A stretch of DNA of 13,216 bases from Candidatus Rhabdochlamydia sp. (GTDB taxonomy: Bacteria > Chlamydiota > Chlamydiia > Chlamydiales > Rhabdochlamydiaceae): assembly GCA_030043815.1 (NCBI GenBank), contig JASHWX010000162.1, positions 1 through 13,216 of the forward strand. The letters run 5' to 3'. Every line of letters starts with the position of its first letter. The stretch's first letter is position 1. The notes beneath the pieces are model-generated. The model did not search any database and was not told the origin of the DNA. It worked only from the letters and a program-made list of their open reading frames with translations. Position numbers and translations under genes: made by a program. Positions 7,198 through 12,923 of this stretch are shown in pieces.

Positions 7198-8185
7198 TGG
7201 TTTCCCATCGCTCTTCAGGGATTTCCGCTCCATGCACTTGGATGACGTGCGATGCGAGCAGCGTGCCATAGCAAGCGCAAATAGGGATGGTTTCATGTCG
7301 CAGGTAGCCATGTAGAAAGCCGCTGATGAATAGATCGCCGGCGCCAATGGTGTCCAAGACTTTGACGCTATGTGCCGGACATTGCCATTGTGTACCTTCA
7401 GAGCTCACATAGCATCCCTCTTCTCCCAGCGTGACGACAGCGATGTCGCAGTAGTCCGAAAGCCGCTCTGAAGATTCTATGGGTGTAAGTCCCGTCAATG
7501 CCATGGCTTCTTCGTGATTGGCGAAGAGAAGATCGATTTGCCCGCTTTGCAACAGTTCCCAGATGTATTCTTTATTCGCTTTGACCACTTCAAATGAAGA
7601 GAGGTCTAAGGAAATCGTCGCATTGCATTGTTTTGCCAAGCGCACAGCTTCATTGACGAGATGGCGGTGCCTCAATTGATACCCTTCCAAGTGAAAATGG
7701 GAAACGCCTTGAAACATCTCTTCATTCAACTGCAAGCGATGATTTTCTTTTGACGCGCCGAGGTATGTGCGCATGGTCCGTTCTCCATTTGGCGTGACAA
7801 GGCATGCCGATTTGCCGGTTGGAATCGAAATCGTCTCGAGAAAGAGAAAAATTCCTTTTTCTTTCAAACTTTTTAAGAAAAAGTGTCCTTGCTCATCATT
7901 GCCAATCGTCGTGATGAGAGAACAGGCATGGCCGAGCTCGTTGAGCCCTTTGAGCATGTTCACGGCGCTCGATCCGGGTCGAATGATGGGGCGCATATCA
8001 TGTTTAAAGAGGATTTGGTTGAATAGAGTGTCGTCGACAAGCTCGGACCCTCCTTTTTTTCCGGGAATGGTAGCGATGTATTCATCATCGACGAACACAA
8101 TGTGATCGACGATCGAATCAGAAATTGTCAAGATTTCATAGCTATAGGCAAAGTTCAAAAGAAAAATAAAAAACAGCGTTCGCAT
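7163..8185 (-). CDS. PfkB-family (ribokinase-like) sugar or nucleoside kinase with hydrophobic N-terminus
   Basis: The 340-residue protein is an ATP-dependent kinase of the PfkB family. It shows the early strand ILTISDSIVDH, the substrate and glycine motif RPGSSAVN at about 69-76, TTIGNDEQGHFF near 92-103, and the second PfkB signature DTIGAGDLF at 278-286, where the last Asp is the catalytic base. The spacing of the N-terminal motifs recalls bacterial adenosine-kinase-like members, but the substrate cannot be assigned. Before the first strand there is a strongly hydrophobic stretch (MRTLFFIFLLNFAYS) that looks like a short signal peptide or anchor, which is unexpected for an ATP-using cytoplasmic enzyme. 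I choose the ATG at 8185 because GAGG lies six bases upstream; an in-frame ATG at 8197 would add four residues. It follows birA on the same strand and separates NifU and BirA genes, which in my recollection of C. trachomatis have only CT721-CT724 genes between them. Confidence 0.88.
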   Translation of the reverse strand: MRTLFFIFLLNFAYSYEILTISDSIVDHIVFVDDEYIATIPGKKGGSELVDDTLFNQILFKHDMRPIIRPGSSAVNMLKGLNELGHACSLITTIGNDEQGHFFLKSLKEKGIFLFLETISIPTGKSACLVTPNGERTMRTYLGASKENHRLQLNEEMFQGVSHFHLEGYQLRHRHLVNEAVRLAKQCNATISLDLSSFEVVKANKEYIWELLQSGQIDLLFANHEEAMALTGLTPIESSERLSDYCDIAVVTLGEEGCYVSSEGTQWQCPAHSVKVLDTIGAGDLFISGFLHGYLRHETIPICACYGTLLASHVIQVHGAEIPEERWETIKFALEKMHQE

Positions 8186-8222
8186 AGTCGGCCTCATTTT
8201 AAGTAAAGTGGAATGGGAGTTT

Positions 8223-8252
8223 TTTTTACCGACTTAAATGACACTTTGTCAA
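8223..8252 (-). promoter_or_regulatory. possible promoter of the PfkB kinase gene
   Basis: On the minus strand a perfect TTGACA (8247-8252) overlaps the birA stop codon, and TAAAAA (8223-8228) follows after 18 bases, about 38 bases before the chosen kinase start. The -10 box is weak, and birA read-through could equally supply the transcript. Confidence 0.3.
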
Positions 8253-9106
8253 TGCTTAAGTTCACCGGCGTTGAGAGTCGCCATCGTGCCGTCAGGTAAG
8301 AGCAGGTTCAATCGCCCATCGCAATTGATGGAATGGCAAATCCCTTTTAAGGTCTGTATCCCATCGTTGCACGTGATCGATTCTCCTTTAAAAGCGAGCA
8401 GAGCTTCGTATTCATCGCGGAAAGGCCCAAATCCTTGTTTTTTTAATAGATCGAGATCGATTAAGAATTGCTTGGCGATGGGCTCGAGGATTTGTTCTAA
8501 AGTCCAAGTTTGCCCGCTGAGTTGAGCAAGCGAAGTGGCGGGCTGATCGATCAAGTCGAGGAGTTCTTGGGACATATTGACATTGATGCCGATTCCAAGG
8601 ACAATGCCGATCCGATCTTCAAAGGGAACTGTCTCGCACAGGATCCCCGCTACCTTTTTGTGGTTGAGAAGAATGTCATTTGGCCATTTGACTTGTGGAC
8701 AAAATCCTTTTTTCTTATACCCAAGATCATGCAAAAGTTGGCTGCTAAACCGCAGCGAAAGCTCCCGTGATTGAGTTGTCAAAGACTCAATCCCGGGGCT
8801 TTGGCGCGGTTTAGCAGCCAACTTTTGCATGATCTTGGGTATTAGAACAGAAATGCAAGATAGAGAAAGGATTTGGCCAAGATTGATGAGATAGGGGCAC
8901 CCGATCGGCAGACAGAAATAGAGTGTGGCATAAATATTTTGACCTTTGGGAGAGAGCCATTTGCGGAAGAACCGTCCTCGCCCGGCAGTTTGCTCTAATG
9001 CCGTGATGCAGGTCAGTTGATTGGGGTCGAGGTTGGCCGCATTTTTTTTTGTCCAAGTATTTGTTGAATCTATCGTGTCAAAATGGATGTAGTTAATGTT
9101 TTTCAT
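8249..9106 (-). CDS. birA: biotin--[acetyl-CoA-carboxylase] ligase without HTH domain, with internal palindromic insertion
   Basis: The enzyme activates biotin with ATP and attaches it to the biotin carboxyl carrier protein used in fatty acid synthesis. There is no N-terminal DNA-binding domain: the protein starts directly with the catalytic fold, DSTNTW at 13-18, ALEQTAGRGRFFRKW at about 36-50, KWPNDILL at 140-147, KKVAGIL at about 150-156 and a GIGINVN motif near 171-177. It is therefore a ligase only and not a repressor of biotin genes. Residues 89-130 are encoded exactly by a 126-base palindrome and have no counterpart that I recognise in BirA; without them the protein would be 243 residues, a normal size for this type. 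The ATG at 9106 has GAAGG seven bases upstream; the frame also extends to a TTG at 9160, which overlaps the rodA start and is unlikely. As I recall the chlamydial counterpart is CT725, next to rodA. Confidence 0.93.
   Translation of the reverse strand: MKNINYIHFDTIDSTNTWTKKNAANLDPNQLTCITALEQTAGRGRFFRKWLSPKGQNIYATLYFCLPIGCPYLINLGQILSLSCISVLIPKIMQKLAAKPRQSPGIESLTTQSRELSLRFSSQLLHDLGYKKKGFCPQVKWPNDILLNHKKVAGILCETVPFEDRIGIVLGIGINVNMSQELLDLIDQPATSLAQLSGQTWTLEQILEPIAKQFLIDLDLLKKQGFGPFRDEYEALLAFKGESITCNDGIQTLKGICHSINCDGRLNLLLPDGTMATLNAGELKH
8717..8842. repeat. 126-bp palindromic element inside birA
   Basis: Bases 8717-8753 and 8806-8842 are perfect 37-base inverted repeats. Between them an imperfect stem continues (AAAGC...CCCG paired with CGGG...GCTTT, with a bulge and a few mismatches) and ends in a perfect 8-bp stem, GATTGAGT 8769-8776 against ACTCAATC 8785-8792, with an 8-base loop. 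The whole unit spans exactly 42 codons of birA and both edges fall on codon boundaries. Because of the palindrome both strands encode the same peptide, LIPKIMQKLAAKP. A TTA triplet flanks positions 8718-8841 on each side (8715-8717 and 8842-8844) and could be a target duplication, though that reading would add 127 bases and so not keep the frame by itself. Confidence 0.92.
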
Positions 9107-9110
9107 AAAA

Positions 9111-9139
9111 TTGCCTTCAACTTGGGCATCAAGTATAAT
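9111..9139 (+). promoter_or_regulatory. promoter of rodA
   Basis: TTGCCT (9111-9116), a 17-base spacer and a perfect TATAAT (9134-9139) lie 20 bases before the rodA ATG, predicting a leader of about 14 bases. The -10 box overlaps that of the opposing birA promoter. Confidence 0.6.
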
Positions 9140-9160
9140 CCATCTAAAATTAGAATTCAA
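9132..9160 (-). promoter_or_regulatory. promoter of birA
   Basis: On the minus strand TTGAAT (9155-9160), a 17-base spacer and TATACT (9132-9137) precede the birA ATG at 9106. The predicted transcript starts near 9125, upstream of the GAAGG ribosome binding site at 9114-9118, so the parts fit together. The -35 box touches the rodA start codon. Confidence 0.55.
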
Positions 9161-10293
9161 TGTGGGACCATCGCTATTTAAGCAGGATTGACTTTCGCAC
9201 GATCCCTCTCATCCTAGGGCTGATGTTGATCAGCATTTTGGTGATCGCGGCGACGACGGGAGACCCCAATGAAGTGGGAGAGGAGATCCTCTTTACCGCC
9301 GCGGCCAAAACCCAAATCCGCTGGTTTGCGATCGGAGGGGCGGTCTACCTTTTTTTTGCGGGGCTCGACTATCGCAAATTGAAGGAATGGACGTGGTTCC
9401 TCTATTTCGGCATGCTCGTCATGTTGATCGGCCTATTCTTTGTCCCTGCGATCCAAAATGTCCATCGCTGGTACCGGATTCCCGGGGTCAATTTCGCGTT
9501 TCAACCCTCTGAATACGCCAAGTTGATTGTGGTGATGACCCTGAGTCTGTACCTGGAAAATAAAGGAAGGGAGACCTATCGGAAAAGGGCTACCCTTAAA
9601 TCGATTCTCATCGTTTTCGTGCCCTTTATTTTGATTTTGAAACAGCCGGATCTCGGCACGGCGCTCGTCCTCTATCCGATCGCTCTCGTGATGTTTTATT
9701 TCGGGGGGATTAAAAAAAGGGTGGTCTCCATCATGAGCCTGCTCGCCGTTTGCGGCCTTTTGTTCATCAGCATGATGTTTTTAGGCTTTATCTCCCATGA
9801 TGATTTCCGACCCTATGCTACCAAGGTGTTGAAAGAGTATCAGTATGAGCGGCTGAACCCGCACACCTATCACCAAGAGGCCTCTCAAACGGCAATCGCT
9901 TTGGGAGGATTGACCGGGAGCGGCTGGCATAAAAGTGAATTTACCGGGCGCCAGTGGCTGCCGGCCGCGCATACGGATTCTGTGTTTGCAGCGTTTGGCG
10001 AGGAGTTTGGCCTCGTGGGCGTTTTTTTCTTAATGCTCTTTTTTTTCGGTTTGATCTATTTTGGGTTTCAGGTGACCGCAGTGGCTAACGACCGCTTCGG
10101 GCGGCTCCTCTCGGCAGGAATCACGACCTATCTCGCGATGCACATGATCGTGAATATGGGAATGATGTGCGGCTTTTTGCCGATTACAGGAGTGCCGCTC
10201 ATGTTGATCACCTATGGCGGATCGTCTGTTTTATCGACGATGACCGCTTTAGGAATTTTACAAAGCATCTATAGTAGAAGGTTTATGTTCTAA
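9160..10293 (+). CDS. rodA: RodA, SEDS-family peptidoglycan glycosyltransferase
   Basis: This 377-residue multipass inner-membrane protein belongs to the SEDS (FtsW/RodA/SpoVE) family, which polymerises lipid II together with a class B penicillin-binding protein. The N-terminus (MWDHRYLSRIDF) is typical of RodA. Conserved loops include FQPSE at 114-118, KQPDLGTAL at 161-169, and LPAAHTDSVFAAFGEE at about 267-282, where D273 corresponds to the catalytic Asp. TGVPLMLITYGGSS at 343-356 closes the family signature. About ten membrane segments are visible. Chlamydiae lack FtsZ and rely on the MreB/RodA machinery for polarised division, so this gene is expected to be essential; that is known for the group, not shown here. 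The ATG at 9160 follows a good promoter but has no clear ribosome binding site. The stop overlaps the next start (TAATG). It is divergent from birA, as in C. trachomatis CT725/CT726. Confidence 0.95.
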   Translation: MWDHRYLSRIDFRTIPLILGLMLISILVIAATTGDPNEVGEEILFTAAAKTQIRWFAIGGAVYLFFAGLDYRKLKEWTWFLYFGMLVMLIGLFFVPAIQNVHRWYRIPGVNFAFQPSEYAKLIVVMTLSLYLENKGRETYRKRATLKSILIVFVPFILILKQPDLGTALVLYPIALVMFYFGGIKKRVVSIMSLLAVCGLLFISMMFLGFISHDDFRPYATKVLKEYQYERLNPHTYHQEASQTAIALGGLTGSGWHKSEFTGRQWLPAAHTDSVFAAFGEEFGLVGVFFLMLFFFGLIYFGFQVTAVANDRFGRLLSAGITTYLAMHMIVNMGMMCGFLPITGVPLMLITYGGSSVLSTMTALGILQSIYSRRFMF

Positions 10294-10745
10294 TGGCGCA
10301 ACATCAATTTTTAATCACCCCCGGCAATTGGCTTGGGCAAGGAAAAATCCAATTGAACATGGTGTCGGAAGAACTTGCCTTTTTCACCCGCTGGAATGTC
10401 AGTACGCCCGATCAAGACGGGAAGATCTCATGCGTGCAAGAGATCCAAGTCAAAGGCCTTTCCGATATCATGAGCAATCAATTTGCGATTTACAATTTGG
10501 TCCACGGGGAATTCACCATTGATCTTGAGAATCAAGCGCTTGGAAAAATTACCGGAAAAGGCCTCATCAACGATAAAGTGATCGCATGGGAATTTCGCAT
10601 CGAAGACATCAACTTCGATGGATTTGAAATGTATGAAAAACAAGATGAAAAAAACTACCTCATGCGCGCAGAATATGCTACAAGCGATCAATTTCGCACT
10701 TTGATCCAAGGACGTGTATGGCAGCAAGAAGAAACTCATTCGTGA
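10293..10745 (+). CDS. uncharacterised 150-residue soluble protein in the rodA operon
   Basis: I do not recognise this protein. It begins on the last base of the rodA stop codon (TAATG), so it is probably translated by coupling to rodA. The product is soluble, with no signal peptide or membrane segment. It alternates hydrophobic and polar residues as in a beta-rich fold (GKIQLNMVSEELAFFTRWNV, then GEFTIDLENQALGKITGKG, then VIAWEFRIED), which suggests a beta-barrel or lipocalin-like shape, followed by an acidic, aromatic C-terminal third. There is one Cys, near residue 49, and no recognisable catalytic motif. Its 3' end overlaps the start of the lipoprotein gene. The location suggests co-expression with cell-wall synthesis, but no function should be assigned from that alone. 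Confidence 0.85.
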   Translation: MAQHQFLITPGNWLGQGKIQLNMVSEELAFFTRWNVSTPDQDGKISCVQEIQVKGLSDIMSNQFAIYNLVHGEFTIDLENQALGKITGKGLINDKVIAWEFRIEDINFDGFEMYEKQDEKNYLMRAEYATSDQFRTLIQGRVWQQEETHS

Positions 10746-11080
10746 AAAAATTTATCCTCCCGCTCATCGTCTTATGCAGCTGTTCCCATTCAGCACTGAT
10801 GACCTACGATACCTATGAGCATATCCAAGTCGGCAGTTCGCTTGAAAATCTGATGGAAAAAGCAGGAAAGCCTTATGCGACCCATCTTAAAAAAGACGGC
10901 ACGGTCGAGTATGAGTACATCGAGCGCATCAATCAAGGAAACAGCCGGATCGCTGAAAACCATTACTTCATTATCGTCCAAGAGGGAATGGTCGTTGGCA
11001 AATACATCACGCGCGAGCGTCCGCCCCCATACGATCTGATCTATCAAGAAGAGCCGAATTACCCGGGTTACAATCCTTGA
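10718..11080 (+). CDS. small BamE/SmpA-like lipoprotein
   Basis: The 120-residue product starts with a positively charged stretch and a short hydrophobic core (VKKFILPLIVLCSCSHS) ending in a plausible lipobox, LCSC, so export and lipid attachment at that Cys are likely. The mature part contains YEHIQVGSSLENLMEKAGKP followed by an EYEYI strand and a later IIVQEGMVVGKY strand. This order (Gly-Ser turn, helix, G-P, strands) resembles the SmpA/OmlA/BamE fold of outer-membrane assembly lipoproteins, although similarity is weak and I infer only the fold. The C-terminus is rich in Pro and Tyr. ATG 10718 has AAGGA five bases upstream and overlaps the preceding gene by 28 bases. The alternative GTG at 10742 overlaps its stop as GTGA and gives 112 residues with a neater signal peptide. 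The last 13 bases overlap the convergent KOW-like gene. Confidence 0.8.
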   Translation: MAARRNSFVKKFILPLIVLCSCSHSALMTYDTYEHIQVGSSLENLMEKAGKPYATHLKKDGTVEYEYIERINQGNSRIAENHYFIIVQEGMVVGKYITRERPPPYDLIYQEEPNYPGYNP

Positions 11081-11316
11081 CGCTTTTTCATCTTGGCTAA
11101 GGTGATTTTTAGATAACGATTGTACCCTGCTACGCTCATCCAACCCTTTGGACAGGGGACGGGTTTGAGTTTGCTCGACTCAATGGTTAAAAATTGATGA
11201 GTGGTGCTGGTCTTGCGCCTTACTCGCACTTTGACTTGAGTGCCATGCCTTTCCCGGACGCGGCCGATGCGCCCGTCAGGAATTTTAACACAGCCGCCGA
11301 TCACGATTTTGCTCAT
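11068..11316 (-). CDS. small basic KOW/SH3-like protein
   Basis: This 82-residue, strongly basic protein contains a KOW-like beta segment at about 4-34 (VIGGCVKIPDGRIGRVRERH, then VKVRVRRK), the kind of small SH3 barrel found in ribosomal and transcription proteins that touch RNA. The C-terminal part (GWMSVAGYNRYLKITLAKMKKRQ) is probably helical and basic. I infer nucleic-acid binding and cannot name a family. Its ATG overlaps the stop of the flavoprotein gene as ATGA on the same strand, so translation is likely coupled to it. Its 3' end overlaps the lipoprotein gene on the other strand by 13 bases. Confidence 0.75.
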   Translation of the reverse strand: MSKIVIGGCVKIPDGRIGRVRERHGTQVKVRVRRKTSTTHQFLTIESSKLKPVPCPKGWMSVAGYNRYLKITLAKMKKRQGL

Positions 11317-12779
11317 GCTGCCTTTTTGCGTGCAGGTTTTTTCATTTTCATGCTTTTTTGCAGGACATCGGCTGCGCTGCGGATCACTTCTGATTGCGTT
11401 GGGAACGGATGGATGGCTTGGGCAAGCGCTGTCAATCCTTTTTGGCTTGCAATGGCCACGCTCAGTTCTGAAATCATATCCCCTGCGTGACGTGCCATGA
11501 GAGTTGCGCCCAGAAGCTGATCGGTTCCGTCTTTGACGTGCAGTTTCGCAAAACCAATCGTCTCTCCATCGACAACGGCGCGGTCGATGTGGGACAGCTC
11601 AGCCATGAGAGTTTTGACGGGGATGCCCCTTTCTTCGGCTTCCATTTCGTTCATTCCGACATGTGCGATTTCAGGATCTGTGTATGTGCACCATGGAATG
11701 ACGAGCGAGCTGCGTTTGAATTGCCCGCCGTTTAACGCATTTTGGACGGCAAGCTTGGCCATTTCTTTTGAAACGTGCGTGAATTTGTGCCGCCAGCTGA
11801 CATCGCCGATGGCGTAGATGTCGGGATTGCTAGTCTGCATCGAATCTTCGCAGGCAATGCCTGTCTTTAAATCAAATGCCACTTTGGCCTTTTGAAGATC
11901 GAGCCCTTCTACCGCCGGAACGCGCCCGACAGCGATTAAAATTTCATCGACAACAAGCGACTTTCCTCCCTTGAGGTGCAGGACCTTTTCCTTTCCCCGT
12001 TTTTCAAAGCGTTCCACTTCGGTTTTCACAAAGATTTGGATGCCTTCCGCCAACATCACTGTTTTCAAAAGCTCTGTTGCTGTCGCATCATCTCGGGGGA
12101 GGAGGTTGGCATTGTGGGTGATGAAGGTCACTTTCGATCCAAATCGTTGAAAAGCTTGTGCCATTTCACATCCAATAGGACCTCCCCCGATGACAGCAAG
12201 GCGCGGAGGCAACGCAGTCAAGTTGAACACGGTTTGATTCGTGAGATAGCCAATGTCTTTCAGACCGGGAGTTGTCAGACGGACTGGTTGTGTCCCTGTG
12301 GCGATGATCGCCTTTTTAAAGCGCAAGGTCTGGCTTCCGACTTGAAGTTGATGCGTCCCTATGAAGCGTCCCATGCCAAGAAAGACATCTGCGCCTAATT
12401 GGTTGAATTTCGCAGGGGCATCCCCAGCGGAAATTTCGCTGCGCAGGCGCCGTACGCGTTCCATCACTTTAGTAAAGTCCACTTTCCATCCGCGGGGGAT
12501 TTCGATGCCATATTCTGAAGCATGGCTTACTTCAGCAACGGCGCGAGAACATCGCAATAGCGCCTTTGATGGGATGCATCCTACATTGAGGCATTCTCCC
12601 CCGAGATGTTCCTTTTCGACGACAGCGACCTTTGCATTGAGTTGACAGGCATTGACAATTGCGGCAAGTCCGCCGGGTCCGCCTCCGATAACGACGAGGT
12701 CGTATATATCAGCAGGTTTTGGATTCTTCCAATCGGTAGGAAAGACGTTTTGCAAGAGTTTGCGGTTATATTTGTCCAT
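11313..12779 (-). CDS. MerA/Lpd-like pyridine nucleotide-disulfide oxidoreductase
   Basis: The 488-residue flavoprotein belongs to class I of the disulfide oxidoreductases. It has an FAD-binding motif IGGGPGGLAA at 31-40, the redox-active pair in GGECLNVGCIPSK (C63 and C68), an NAD(P)-binding motif VIGGGPIGCEMAQAF near 195-210, a second FAD motif IYAIGDVS, and the C-terminal HPFPTQSE with the catalytic His457 and Glu464. A complete thiol-disulfide active site is therefore present. The N-terminal extension (NVFPTDWKNPKPADIYDLVV) before the FAD strand is not typical of dihydrolipoamide dehydrogenase of the pyruvate dehydrogenase complex but recalls MerA-like reductases of unknown substrate. No HMA metal-binding domain and no C-terminal Cys pair of true mercuric reductase is present. 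The C-terminus is lysine-rich (KMKKPARKKAA). GAGGG lies just before the ATG. It lies downstream of rpsJ and overlaps the KOW-like gene. Confidence 0.9.
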   Translation of the reverse strand: MDKYNRKLLQNVFPTDWKNPKPADIYDLVVIGGGPGGLAAIVNACQLNAKVAVVEKEHLGGECLNVGCIPSKALLRCSRAVAEVSHASEYGIEIPRGWKVDFTKVMERVRRLRSEISAGDAPAKFNQLGADVFLGMGRFIGTHQLQVGSQTLRFKKAIIATGTQPVRLTTPGLKDIGYLTNQTVFNLTALPPRLAVIGGGPIGCEMAQAFQRFGSKVTFITHNANLLPRDDATATELLKTVMLAEGIQIFVKTEVERFEKRGKEKVLHLKGGKSLVVDEILIAVGRVPAVEGLDLQKAKVAFDLKTGIACEDSMQTSNPDIYAIGDVSWRHKFTHVSKEMAKLAVQNALNGGQFKRSSLVIPWCTYTDPEIAHVGMNEMEAEERGIPVKTLMAELSHIDRAVVDGETIGFAKLHVKDGTDQLLGATLMARHAGDMISELSVAIASQKGLTALAQAIHPFPTQSEVIRSAADVLQKSMKMKKPARKKAA

Positions 12780-12831
12780 GGGCCCTCAGTGTGATTTTAT
12801 CATACTAGTGCCATAGATGGATAATATTGTC

Positions 12832-12911
12832 AAAAAAACAGGGGAATATAGCAGGATGGCAGGATATTCAGGATGAATTTGTTTCATCCTGAATATCCTG
12901 CCATCCTGCTA
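12832..12911 (-). terminator. possible rho-independent terminator downstream of rpsJ
   Basis: Reading on the minus strand, the rpsJ stop is followed after about 12 bases by the long hairpin of 12849-12911, and after a further ten bases by a run of seven T (12832-12838). The T run is further from the stem than in a classical terminator and the stem is unusually long and only moderately GC-rich, so a termination role is plausible but not certain. Confidence 0.4.
12849..12911. repeat. perfect 29-bp inverted repeat with internal AGGAT units
   Basis: Bases 12849-12877 pair perfectly with 12883-12911 around a 5-base loop (TTTGT). Each arm carries three near-tandem units, GCAGGAT, GGCAGGAT and TTCAGGAT, so the structure is both palindromic and internally repetitive. 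It fills much of the 144-base gap between rpsJ and the flavoprotein gene. The rest of that gap shows a TTGACA on the minus strand (12828-12833) without a well-placed -10 box. Confidence 0.9.
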
Positions 12912-12923
12912 AATTTTCTCTCT

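Noticed and set aside
8220..8227. Run of eight T after the NifU/kinase region as a plus-strand terminator
   Set aside because: No stem precedes it, it lies about 1 kb past the end of the nearest plus-strand gene, and on the minus strand it is a run of A.
8510..8770. Plus-strand open frame containing LIPKIMQKLAAKP
   Set aside because: The matching peptide only reflects the palindrome, which reads the same on both strands; the rest is antisense to conserved BirA motifs.
9107..9160. TTG start of birA at 9160 adding 18 residues
   Set aside because: It would place the start on top of the rodA start and before the predicted birA transcription start; the ATG at 9106 has a good ribosome binding site.
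12802..12833. Promoter for the flavoprotein gene (TTGACA at 12828-12833, TAGTAT at 12802-12807, minus strand)
   Set aside because: The -35 box is perfect but the spacer is 20 bases, outside the normal range, and no better -10 box is positioned correctly.
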